A stretch of 64,000 nt of DNA from Streptomyces fradiae. Its GTDB lineage: Bacteria > Actinomycetota > Actinomycetes > Streptomycetales > Streptomycetaceae. Positions 26,760-34,746 of the stretch are shown here, piece after piece. The position numbers were made by a program, and so were the translations under genes. The stretch lies in the NCBI RefSeq assembly GCF_041270065.1, contig NZ_CP065958.1, positions 6,324,001-6,388,000 of the forward strand, read 5' to 3'. Within the stretch, counting starts at the first letter, position 1; the number at the start of each line of letters is the position of its first letter. The notes below the pieces were generated by a model, which worked only from the letters and a program-made list of their open reading frames with translations, searched no databases and was not told the origin of the DNA.

Positions 26760-27586
26760 GCCCCCTGGGGACGGGCGCCGGGCCCGGACGGTTGCACGAA
26801 TTCCGCGCCCCGCGCGTGCAGCAGTTCGTGCAGGGCGAGGAAGACCTGCGCCGAGCGGGTGCCGGGCCAGTTCTCCGGGAGGAGCTCCAGCGGAAGGACC
26901 GGGTCGGCGTACGGCAGCCGCCGCCAGGAGTCGAGGGCGAGCAGATACGCCCGGTAGGCGTCCTCCGGCGTGGCCGGCGGCCCGGCCCGCAGCACCGGCT
27001 CGTGGACGTCCAGGAACTCCTCGTGCAGCTTGGTGATGGACGGCAGGTCCCACCACCGGGACACCGCCTCCGCCGTCGCCGCGAAGCCCAGGTGGTCGCC
27101 GCGGAACAGCTCCACGTACGGGGCGAGGTCAAGGCGTTCAAGGGTGTGCCGGGTCTCCTCGTGCAGCCGGGCCGGCGCGATCCAGACACCCGGCGCCGCC
27201 GTCCCGAAGCCGAGCCGGGCCAGCCGCGAGCGCAGCAGATGCCGCTTGTGCCGCTCCGCCTCGGGGACCGAGAACACCGCGAGCACCCAGCCGTCGGAGA
27301 GGCGCGGCTCGTCGCGGGCGTAGATCCGCCGGTCGCCGTCGTCGAGCAGCATCCGGGCGTCGTCCGAGAGCGCGTACCCGGCCGCGCCCTCCGCCGTACG
27401 CCGCGGGATCAGCAGCTCGCGCCGCTTGAGCCGGGACACCGAGGAACGCACGCTCGGCGCGTCCACGCCCAGCACGCCGAGCAGCCTGATCAGCTCCGCC
27501 ACCGCGAGCGGCGCGCCGTCCGGCGACCGGCCGTACGCGCCGTAGAGCGAGACGATCAGGGATCGGGGAGTGTGCTGCTCGGCCAC
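26756..27586 (-). CDS. PaaX-family transcriptional regulator
   Basis: A 276-residue regulator. The N-terminal winged helix (RSLIVSLYGAYGR, then VDAPSVRSSVSRLKRRELL) and the long C-terminal acyl-CoA-sensing region (LSDGWVLAVFSVPEAERHKR, then LGFGTAAPGVWIAPA) match PaaX, the repressor of phenylacetyl-CoA catabolism. It starts at a GTG only four bases after the aryl-CoA ligase stop codon, so both are in one leftward operon. The natural inducer would be an aryl-CoA made by that ligase. The 13-base element repeated before the two rightward operons is its best candidate operator. Confidence 0.88.
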   Translation of the reverse strand: MAEQHTPRSLIVSLYGAYGRSPDGAPLAVAELIRLLGVLGVDAPSVRSSVSRLKRRELLIPRRTAEGAAGYALSDDARMLLDDGDRRIYARDEPRLSDGWVLAVFSVPEAERHKRHLLRSRLARLGFGTAAPGVWIAPARLHEETRHTLERLDLAPYVELFRGDHLGFAATAEAVSRWWDLPSITKLHEEFLDVHEPVLRAGPPATPEDAYRAYLLALDSWRRLPYADPVLPLELLPENWPGTRSAQVFLALHELLHARGAEFVQPSGPGARPQGA

Positions 27587-27590
27587 GTGA

Positions 27591-29285
27591 TCACTTTAGG
27601 GGTCCGGATCCGGCCTCGTCGTCCCGGAGCCGGAAGCGCTGCAATTTGCCCGTCGCCGTGCGCGGCAGGGCGTCCAGGAAGACGATCTCGCGGGGCGACT
27701 TGTACGGGGCGAGCCGGGCCCGGACGAAGGCGCGCAGCGCCGCCGCCGTCGAGCCGTCGCGCGGCACCCCGTCCCGTACCACCGTGTACGCCACGACGAC
27801 CTGCCCGCGTACCTCGTCGGGCCGGCCGACCACCGCCGTCTCGACCACGTCGGGGTGGGCGAGCAGCGCCTCCTCGACCTGGGGTCCGGCGATGTTGTAC
27901 CCGGCCGAGATGATCATGTCGTCGGCGCGTGAGACATAGCGGAAGTAGCCGTCGGGTTCGCGGACGTACGTGTCGCCGGTGACGTTCCAGCCCTCCCGCA
28001 CGTACTCGGTCTGGCGCGGGTCGGCGAGATAGCGGCAGCCGACCGGGCCGCGCACCGCGAGCAGCCCCTCCTCGCCGTCCGGCAGCTCGCGCCCGTCGTC
28101 GCCGACGATCCGGGCCTGCCAGCCGGGGACCGGCCGGCCGGTGGTGCCGGGGCGGATCGCGCCGTCGGCGGCGGAGATGAAGATGTGCAGGAGCTCGGTG
28201 GCGCCGATGCCGTTGATCAGCTTCAGACCGGTCCGCTTCCGCCAGGCCTCCCAGGTGCCGGCCGGCAGGTTTTCGCCGGCGGACACGCAGCGGCGCAGCG
28301 AGCTCAGGTCGGGGCCCGGGCCCTCGCCTTCGCCGGGGTCTTGGGCGGGTCCGGGTCCGCCCCCGTGGCCGGGTTTGTCGAGCTCGTCGAGCATCACCCG
28401 GTAGGCGGTGGGTGCGGTGAAGAGGACCGTGACCCGGTGCCGGCCGATGGCGGCGAGCAGCTGCTGCGGTCCGGCCTGTTCCAGGAGGACCGCGCGCGCC
28501 CCGGCCCGCAGGGGGAAGACGACGAGCCCGCCCAGGCCGAAGGTGAAGCCGAGCGGCGGGGAGCCGGCGAAGACGTCGTCCGGCTCCGGGCGCAGGACGT
28601 GCGCGGAGAAGGTGTCGGCGGTGGCCAGCACGTCCCGGTGGAAGTGCATGCAGCCCTTGGGGCGCCCGGTGGTGCCGGAGGTGAAGGCGATCAGCGCCAC
28701 GTCGTCGGCGGCGGTGTCCACCGCCTCGTAACGGTCCGGCTTGCCGATCGCGAGACTGAGCAGGTCGTCGGCCCCGTCCCCGCCGAACGGGGTGATCCGG
28801 AGCCCCGGCACCTCGGCCTTCACCAGCTCGTCGACCGCCCGGACGTCGCACAGCGCGTGCGTGCAGCGGGCCATCTCGCACATCACCGCCAGCTCGCGGG
28901 CGCGCTGCTGGGCGAGCACGGTGACGGCGATCGCGCCCGCCTTCATCACGGCGAGCCAGCAGGCGGCGAGCCAGGGGGTGGTGGGGCCGCGCAGGAGCAC
29001 CCGGTTGCCGGGGCGGACGCCGAGGTCGTCGGCGAGGACGTGGGCGATCCGGTCCACCCGCTCGCGCAGCTGCCCGTACGTCCACGCCCCGCCCTCGCCG
29101 TCCCGGAACACCTCGCGGTCGGCGCCGAATCGTTCCACCGTGCGGTCGAGGAGCTCGGTGCCGCAGTTGAGCCGGTCGGGGTAGGCGAGGGAGGGCAGCT
29201 CGAAGAGGAGGCGCGGCCATTGTTCCGGGGGCGGCAGATGGTCGCGGGCGAAGGTGTCCAGGTGCGCCGAGGGCGTCAGCTCCAT
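27591..29285 (-). CDS. Aryl-CoA ligase (benzoate/2-aminobenzoate-CoA ligase type)
   Basis: A 564-residue AMP-forming ligase. It has the phosphate-binding TSGTTGRPKGCMHFH loop near residue 205, GATELLHIFISA near 335, a WNVTGDTYVREPDGYFRY motif near 415 and the C-terminal catalytic Lys in LPRTATGKLQRFRLR. The segment before the core (LNCGTELLD) and the GATELLHIF motif resemble benzoate- and 2-aminobenzoate-CoA ligases rather than long-chain acyl ligases. It activates the aromatic acid for the hydroxylase/reductase encoded nearby. A Gly/Pro-rich insertion (about residues 295-320) is unusual. It is transcribed leftward with the PaaX regulator from the divergent promoter region 29286-29423. Confidence 0.87.
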   Translation of the reverse strand: MELTPSAHLDTFARDHLPPPEQWPRLLFELPSLAYPDRLNCGTELLDRTVERFGADREVFRDGEGGAWTYGQLRERVDRIAHVLADDLGVRPGNRVLLRGPTTPWLAACWLAVMKAGAIAVTVLAQQRARELAVMCEMARCTHALCDVRAVDELVKAEVPGLRITPFGGDGADDLLSLAIGKPDRYEAVDTAADDVALIAFTSGTTGRPKGCMHFHRDVLATADTFSAHVLRPEPDDVFAGSPPLGFTFGLGGLVVFPLRAGARAVLLEQAGPQQLLAAIGRHRVTVLFTAPTAYRVMLDELDKPGHGGGPGPAQDPGEGEGPGPDLSSLRRCVSAGENLPAGTWEAWRKRTGLKLINGIGATELLHIFISAADGAIRPGTTGRPVPGWQARIVGDDGRELPDGEEGLLAVRGPVGCRYLADPRQTEYVREGWNVTGDTYVREPDGYFRYVSRADDMIISAGYNIAGPQVEEALLAHPDVVETAVVGRPDEVRGQVVVAYTVVRDGVPRDGSTAAALRAFVRARLAPYKSPREIVFLDALPRTATGKLQRFRLRDDEAGSGPLK

Positions 29286-29384
29286 GCGTCCGTCCCCCTG
29301 TCGGTGGGATCGTCGGTGAGGTGCTGGGGCGGTGCGGGGTGGCCGAGGTGGGGTCGGCCACCGTCCCATGAGCGTATCGTGATG

Positions 29385-29397
29385 GTGACGACAGTCA
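29385..29397 (+). promoter_or_regulatory. Second copy of the shared 13-base operator-like element
   Basis: GTGACGACAGTCA, identical to 21861-21873. It lies in the 138-base divergent region between the aryl-CoA ligase and acyl-CoA dehydrogenase genes, so a bound regulator could control both directions. TATCG upstream and CGATA downstream form a further weak symmetry around it. Confidence 0.55.
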
Positions 29398-29423
29398 ACG
29401 GTTCGCGATATGGAGAGGCCCCC

Positions 29424-30893
29424 ATGGCCGCATTCTCGCTCGATCCCGAACAGTCCACCTGGTGTGCCGAGCTGCGCGCGCTCGCCGCCGAGCAGCTGCG
29501 ACCGATCGCCGAGAAGGGCGAGCCGGGCCGCGTCAACCGCCCGCTCGTCGCCGCGCTCGGCGCCCACGGCCTGATCGCCCGGCTCTTCGACTCCGGCGCG
29601 CTCGACCTGTGCCTGATGCGCGAGTCCCTGGCCCGGGCCTGTACGGAGGCGGAGACCGCCCTCGCCCTCCAGGGCCTCGGCGCCCACCCGATCGCCGCCT
29701 TCGGCACGGACGCGCAGCGCGCCCGCTGGCTCCCCGAGGTCACCGCCGGGCGCGCCGTCGCCGCGTTCGCCCTCTCCGAGCCCGGCGCGGGCTCCGACGC
29801 CGCCGCGCTGGCCCTGGAGGCCGTACCGGACGCGGAGAGCGGTGGCTGGCGGCTGTACGGGGAGAAGTGCTGGATCTCGAACGCGCCCGAGGCGGACGTG
29901 ATGACCGTGTTCGCCCGAACGGGCGAAGGCGGGCGCGGGAACGGCGGGCGCGGTTCCCACGGGGTCACGGCCTTCCTGGTTCCCGGCGACCGGCCGGGGC
30001 TCGGCGGCGAGGCGCTCGACATGCTCGCCCCGCACGCGCTCGGCAGCCTGGTCTTCGACGGCGTACGGGTGGGGCCGAAGGACGTCCTCGGCGAGCCCGG
30101 GCAGGGCTTCCGGGTCGCGATGCACACCCTCAACCTGTTCCGGCCGAGCGTAGGCGCCTTCGCCGTCGGCATGGCCCAGGCCGCCCTCGACGCCACCCTC
30201 GCCCACACCGCCGCCCGCCCCGCCTTCGGCGGCGTCCTCGCCGACCTCCAGGCCGTCGCCCACCAGGTCGCCGAAATGGCCACCCGCACCGAGGCCGCGC
30301 GGCTCCTCGTCTACGCGGCGGCCGAGGCGTACGACCACGGCGCCCCGGACGTCCCCCGCCGCGCCGCCATGGCCAAGCTCCTCGCCACCGAGACCGCCCA
30401 GTACGTCGTCGACACCGCCGTCCAACTCCACGGCGCCCGCGCCCTCCAACGCGGCCACCTCCTCGAACACCTCTACCGCGAGGTCCGCGCCCCCCGCATC
30501 TACGAGGGCGCCACAGAGGTCCAGCGCACGATCATCGCGAAGGAGCTCTACCGGGCGGCGGCTGCCGGGGACGGCACTCGGGCGGGCGCCGTGGCCGCCG
30601 CCGGGTCGGGCCCGCCGCCCGCGCCTGCCGCGGGCGCGAGCCCGGAGGGTCGCTCGCCGGCGAGCGCCCGGGCCGCCGCCGGGGCGAGCCTCCCGACCAC
30701 CGCCGCCGGCCCGGGTCCGGCCTCAGGGACCACGATGGCCCCGGCGCCCTCGCCTGCCCCCGCCTCTGTCGAGGGCGCGAGCCCGACCCCCGGACCGGGG
30801 GCGGCGAGCGACCCTCCGGCCGCCGCACCGGCCCCGGCGCCCGCGCCCGTCTCGGGCTCCGCCCCCGTCCCGACAGGAGGAGGCACCCTATGA
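29424..30893 (+). CDS. Acyl-CoA dehydrogenase with long low-complexity C-terminal tail
   Basis: A 489-residue protein. Residues 1-375 form a complete acyl-CoA dehydrogenase: the flavin-binding AAFALSEPGAGSDAAA segment, the CWISNAPEADVM strand, and the closing RIYEGATEVQRTIIAKELYR that ends most family members. The next 114 residues are almost only Ala, Pro, Gly and Ser and have no counterpart in the family. It is coupled by ATGA overlap to a RidA gene and shares its upstream 13-base element with the hydratase operon, so it probably oxidises a ring-reduced or ring-opened CoA intermediate of the aromatic pathway. Confidence 0.88.
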   Translation: MAAFSLDPEQSTWCAELRALAAEQLRPIAEKGEPGRVNRPLVAALGAHGLIARLFDSGALDLCLMRESLARACTEAETALALQGLGAHPIAAFGTDAQRARWLPEVTAGRAVAAFALSEPGAGSDAAALALEAVPDAESGGWRLYGEKCWISNAPEADVMTVFARTGEGGRGNGGRGSHGVTAFLVPGDRPGLGGEALDMLAPHALGSLVFDGVRVGPKDVLGEPGQGFRVAMHTLNLFRPSVGAFAVGMAQAALDATLAHTAARPAFGGVLADLQAVAHQVAEMATRTEAARLLVYAAAEAYDHGAPDVPRRAAMAKLLATETAQYVVDTAVQLHGARALQRGHLLEHLYREVRAPRIYEGATEVQRTIIAKELYRAAAAGDGTRAGAVAAAGSGPPPAPAAGASPEGRSPASARAAAGASLPTTAAGPGPASGTTMAPAPSPAPASVEGASPTPGPGAASDPPAAAPAPAPAPVSGSAPVPTGGGTL

Positions 30894-31288
30894 GCCTGCA
30901 CCGCCACAACCCCGCCGATCTCTCCCCGCCCACCGGCTTCAGCCACGCCGTCACCGCCACCGGCAGCCGGCTCGTCTTCCTGGCCGGCCAGACCAGTCTC
31001 GACCGGGACGGCAAGGTGACCGGCGAGACACTCCCCGAGCAGTTCGAGACCGCGCTCACCAACCTGCTCGTGGCGCTGCGCCACGCCGGCGGCTCGCCCG
31101 CCGACCTGGCCCGGGTCACCGTGTACGCCACGGACGTCGCCGACTATCGCCACCACGCGCCCGAACTCGGCCGCATCTGGCACCGGTTGGCGGGCCGGGA
31201 CTATCCGGCGATGGCCGTGATCGGTGTCGTACGGCTGTGGGACGATCAGGCCCTGGTGGAACTGGACGGCTTCGCGGTCGTGGACTGA
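30890..31288 (+). CDS. RidA-family (YjgF/UK114) protein
   Basis: A 132-residue protein of the enamine/imine deaminase family. The fold signature is seen in LVFLAGQTSLDRDGKVTGE, the helix QFETALTNLLVALRHAGGS and VTVYATDVADYRHHAPELG. The usual catalytic Arg region near the end is replaced by AMAVIGVVRLWDDQALVELD, so activity is uncertain. A deaminase for reactive imines makes sense in 2-aminobenzoyl-CoA breakdown, where the amino group must leave as ammonia. It is coupled to the acyl-CoA dehydrogenase by ATGA overlap. Confidence 0.88.
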   Translation: MSLHRHNPADLSPPTGFSHAVTATGSRLVFLAGQTSLDRDGKVTGETLPEQFETALTNLLVALRHAGGSPADLARVTVYATDVADYRHHAPELGRIWHRLAGRDYPAMAVIGVVRLWDDQALVELDGFAVVD

Positions 31289-31327
31289 CCCGGCCGCGCA
31301 CCGACGGCGAACAGGGGGAGAGCCGGC

Positions 31328-32173
31328 ATGCCGGAGATCGAACTGACCGCGGGACCAGTCGCGTACGAGGACACCGGCGGCCCCGGACCCGTGGTCGTCC
31401 TCCTCCACGGCCTGGTCCACGACGCCACCGCCTGGCGCGCGGTGACCGCCCGACTCGCCCCGGACCACCGGGTGATCGCGCCCACCCTCCCGTACGGCTC
31501 GCACCGCATCGCGCTGCGCCCCGACGTACCGCTCTCGCCCGACTCCGTCGTCGACCTGATCGCCGAACTCCTCGACCGGCTCGACCTGCACGACGTCACC
31601 CTCGTCGAGAGCGACTGCGGCCGGGCGCAGACCGTCGCCGTCCGCCACCCCGATCGCCTCGCCCGCCTCGTCCTCATCTCCTGCGAGGCCTTCGACAACT
31701 ACCCGCCCGGCGTGCCCGGCAAGCTGATCGCGCTCGCCTGCCGCATTCCCGGCGGGGTCTCCCTCCTCGCCCGGGTCCTCGGCCTCAAGGCCCTGCGCCG
31801 CCTCCCCGTCGGCTTCGGCGCGCTCACCCGCCGCCCCGTCCCGGACGCGGTCGTCGACGGCTGGCTGCGCCCGCTGCGCACCGACCCGGCGGTCCGGCAC
31901 GACTTCCGCCGCTACAACCTGGCCGTACGGAAGGACGAACTGCTGCGGGCGGCCGAGGGCCTGCGCTCCTTCGACCGCCCGGCGCTCGTGGTGTGGGCCG
32001 CCGACGACCTGATGATGCCGCCCGCGCACGGACGCCGGCTCGCCGCGCTGCTGCCGCGCGGCCGGTACGTGGAGATCGCCGACGCCCGCACACTGATCGC
32101 CGAGGACCAGCCGGAACGACTGGCGGCGGAACTGCGCGCGTTCGTCACCGAGCCGCCGGAGACGGCCTCTTGA
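31328..32173 (+). CDS. Alpha/beta-hydrolase fold protein with atypical catalytic residues
   Basis: A 281-residue protein with the oxyanion HG motif VVVLLHGLVHDATAW near residue 21. The nucleophile elbow reads VESDCGRAQ near residue 92, giving an Asp rather than Ser, as in haloalkane dehalogenase-like members. The late acid is present in VVWAADDLMMPPAHG near 225. The position where a catalytic His is expected reads DARTLIAEDQPER near 252, with Thr instead of His. It could hydrolyse a halide, ester or CoA product, or be inactive. It has its own GGGGGAGA site and follows RidA by 39 bases. Confidence 0.8.
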   Translation: MPEIELTAGPVAYEDTGGPGPVVVLLHGLVHDATAWRAVTARLAPDHRVIAPTLPYGSHRIALRPDVPLSPDSVVDLIAELLDRLDLHDVTLVESDCGRAQTVAVRHPDRLARLVLISCEAFDNYPPGVPGKLIALACRIPGGVSLLARVLGLKALRRLPVGFGALTRRPVPDAVVDGWLRPLRTDPAVRHDFRRYNLAVRKDELLRAAEGLRSFDRPALVVWAADDLMMPPAHGRRLAALLPRGRYVEIADARTLIAEDQPERLAAELRAFVTEPPETAS

Positions 32174-32204
32174 TCAGCGGGCCTTGAACGAGGCCGCTTG
32201 ATCA
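32169..32204. promoter_or_regulatory. Direct repeats before the exporter gene
   Basis: CTTGATCA occurs at 32169-32176 and again at 32197-32204, 28 bases apart; each holds the palindrome TGATCA. The first overlaps the stop codon of the hydrolase gene. The pair lies about 85 bases before the MFS exporter start and could be its operator; no regulator gene is adjacent. Confidence 0.3.
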
Positions 32205-32288
32205 ACTGGTCGGCCCCGTGGCCGGGGCTTAGTGTCGAAAGGTGGACTGACCGGCCCACGGCTCCCTCCGGTGAGGGCGCGATGCGCC

Positions 32289-33842
32289 ATGACTACCCCC
32301 AAGCCGAGCACCCCGCAGCAGACCGCGGTCCCGAAGAAGTCGGGAGACGACGGCAAGGGCATCGCCCTGTTCGTGATCGCCTCGTGTCAGCTGATGGTGG
32401 TGCTCGACATCACCATCGTGAACATCGCGCTCCCGCACATCCAGAGCGCGCTCGACTTCTCCACCACGAGCCTGTCGTGGGTGGTCAACGCCTACACCCT
32501 GACCTTCGGCGGCCTGCTGCTGCTCGGCGGCCGCGCCGGTGACATCCTCGGGCGCCGCCGGGTCTTCATCTTCGGCGTGCTGCTCTTCGGCCTGGCCTCG
32601 CTGCTCGGCGGATTCGCCCAGGAGTCCTGGCAGTTGCTCGCCGCCCGCGCGCTGCAGGGCGTCGGCGGCGCGATCGCGTCCCCGACCTCGCTGTCGCTGA
32701 TCACGACCACCTTCGACGAGGGCCCCGAACGCAACAGGGCCTTCGGCGTGTTCGCGGGCGTCTCGGCCGGTGGTGGTGCGATCGGTCTGCTCGCCGGCGG
32801 AATCCTGGTCGAATGGCTCGACTGGCGCTGGGTGTTCTTCGTCAACGTGCCGATCGCGCTTCTGATCGCCTTCCTCACCCCGCGCCATGTCAAGGAGTCC
32901 GAGCGCCATCCCGGCCACTTCGACCTGCTCGGCGCGTTCACCTCGACGCTCGGCATGGTGGCGCTGGTGTACGGGTTCATCCGCGCCGCTCAGGAGGGCT
33001 GGCGCGATCCGTACACGATCGCCTCGTTCGGTGCGGCGATCGTGCTCCTGGTGAGCTTCGTGTTCGTCGAGCGGCGCTCGCGGCAGCCGATCACCCCGCT
33101 GCACATGTTCGCGGACCGCAACCGGGCGGGCACGTACGGGATCATGCTCTGCCTGGCGGCCTCGATCTTCGGGATGTTCTTCTTCCTGACCCTGTTCGTC
33201 CAGGGCGTCCTGGACTTCAGCCCGTTGCGCACGGGCCTGGCCTTCCTGCCGGTCAGCGCCGTGATCGCGGTCCTGGCCGGAGTGACCTCCCAGACCCTGC
33301 CCAGGTTCGGGCCGAAGCCCTTCATGGTGATCGGCTCGCTGTGCCTGGCGGCGGGCATGTCCTGGATGAGCCAGGTCGACGTCCACTCCACCTACGCCGG
33401 CAGCATCCTCGGCCCGATGCTGATCCTCAGCGCGGGCATGGGCATGATGTTCGTGTCCCTGACCCTGATGGCCCTCTCGGGGGTCGCGCCGGCCGAGGCG
33501 GGCGCCGGCTCCGGCCTCCTCAACGCCACCCAGCAGGTCGGCGGCTCCCTCGGCCTCTCCATCCTGGTCACCGTCTTCGGCACCGCCAGCCGCAACGAGG
33601 CCGACGTCCAGGTCCCCGCCTTCCTCGCCCAGGCCGGCCCCCTGGAGAAGGCCCAGTTCGCCAAGACCGGCCAACTTCCCCCACCCTTCGGCGACCAGGT
33701 CCTGACCAGCGGCGTCACCTCCGGCTTCGTCGTCGCCGCGGTCTTCGCCATCCTCGCCGCGATCATCTCCATCCTCGCCATCAAGGTCCGGCCCTCGGAC
33801 ATGGAACGCCTCAAGGGCGGCGCGATGATGCCGGGCGGGTGA
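32289..33842 (+). CDS. DHA2-family (14-TMS) drug exporter
   Basis: A 517-residue major facilitator protein of the EmrB/QacA type. It opens with a short Lys/Gln/Pro tail and then about 14 hydrophobic helices. Motif A reads GGRAGDILGRRR near residue 78, the DITIVNIALPHIQ motif of the first helix is near 42, and the antiporter motif C region AGVSAGGGAIGLLAGG lies near 155. It would export a hydrophobic compound in exchange for protons; the substrate is unknown. The start is uncertain: ATG at 32289 has GTGAGGG about 15 bases upstream, while in-frame GTG codons just before it are possible. Confidence 0.88.
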   Translation: MTTPKPSTPQQTAVPKKSGDDGKGIALFVIASCQLMVVLDITIVNIALPHIQSALDFSTTSLSWVVNAYTLTFGGLLLLGGRAGDILGRRRVFIFGVLLFGLASLLGGFAQESWQLLAARALQGVGGAIASPTSLSLITTTFDEGPERNRAFGVFAGVSAGGGAIGLLAGGILVEWLDWRWVFFVNVPIALLIAFLTPRHVKESERHPGHFDLLGAFTSTLGMVALVYGFIRAAQEGWRDPYTIASFGAAIVLLVSFVFVERRSRQPITPLHMFADRNRAGTYGIMLCLAASIFGMFFFLTLFVQGVLDFSPLRTGLAFLPVSAVIAVLAGVTSQTLPRFGPKPFMVIGSLCLAAGMSWMSQVDVHSTYAGSILGPMLILSAGMGMMFVSLTLMALSGVAPAEAGAGSGLLNATQQVGGSLGLSILVTVFGTASRNEADVQVPAFLAQAGPLEKAQFAKTGQLPPPFGDQVLTSGVTSGFVVAAVFAILAAIISILAIKVRPSDMERLKGGAMMPGG

Positions 33843-33933
33843 CTGAGGCGTAGATCACGGTTTGCCCGTACCCCGCCCGAGACAGCGTGAGGACAGACGA
33901 AAGACGTCCGAACGACAGGTGGGGGCAGGCAAG

Positions 33934-34746
33934 TTGAGCGAGCAGCGACGTATCAGACGGATCTCCCTGACGGTGGCGGCGGCGACGGCGGTCGCCGCCG
34001 CCACCGTGTTCCTGACCGCCTCAGGCGACGGCCTCGCGCCGGGCCTGAGCGCGGCCGCCGCGACGGCCGAGCCGACCGAGGGGGACGTCGGCAGCGTGTC
34101 GGTCGGCGTCGACAGCGGCGGCACCGTGGGCGTGACCGAAGGCGGGACCGCGGACGGCGGTGTCGACGGGGGCTTCGACAGCGGCGGCACCGTCGGCGTC
34201 AGCGAGGGCTCGACCTCGGGCGAGACCACCGGCGGCGTCACCACCGGCGGCGTCGACCCCACGGAGAGCCCCACCCCCACCCCGACGGACTCGGGGGAGC
34301 CGCCCACCAGCGGCATCCCGCGTACCGCGGCCGCCTGCTGGAACCCCGACGGCAAGCCGCTCACCGGCACCTTCGTCGCCCTGATCCCTGCCGGCACCCT
34401 CCCCAACGGCAACAAGGCGACCCTGGTCGAACTGTCCTTCGCCCCGAAGCCGGACCCGGCCACCGGTGTCCTCACCGACGACCGGATCCTCACCCGCTTC
34501 GCCCCGGCCGGCGGCGCCTGGACGGCCGCCGACCCGGTGCCCCTGGAGCTGGACACGAACGCCCTCAAGCCCTTCCGCCCGGTGGTCCCCGGCGCCACCC
34601 TCAAGATGCCCGAGATCCGCGTCACCGACGTGAACTGCTGGGACGCCACCGTCTCCGCCCTCGCCGGCACCCTCCGCTTCGGCGGCGACGGCGGCAACGG
34701 CGGCCCCGAGGTCAACCTCCCGGTCACCTGGCAGCGCGCGGGCTAG
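33934..34746 (+). CDS. Secreted Gly/Thr-rich protein with C-terminal globular domain
   Basis: A protein of about 270 residues if started at the TTG at 33934; a GTG at 33919 is also possible. A basic stretch (RRIRR) and a hydrophobic Ala/Val segment ending near GLSAAAATA form a signal peptide or N-terminal anchor. The middle holds degenerate repeats of DSGGTVGV with Gly, Thr, Ser and Glu, then a Pro/Thr linker. The last 145 residues are globular with two Cys (AACWNPDG and NCWDA) that may form a disulphide. I do not recognise the family. Its stop overlaps that of the convergent HTH-MurA gene at a shared CTAG. Confidence 0.7.
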   Translation: MSEQRRIRRISLTVAAATAVAAATVFLTASGDGLAPGLSAAAATAEPTEGDVGSVSVGVDSGGTVGVTEGGTADGGVDGGFDSGGTVGVSEGSTSGETTGGVTTGGVDPTESPTPTPTDSGEPPTSGIPRTAAACWNPDGKPLTGTFVALIPAGTLPNGNKATLVELSFAPKPDPATGVLTDDRILTRFAPAGGAWTAADPVPLELDTNALKPFRPVVPGATLKMPEIRVTDVNCWDATVSALAGTLRFGGDGGNGGPEVNLPVTWQRAG

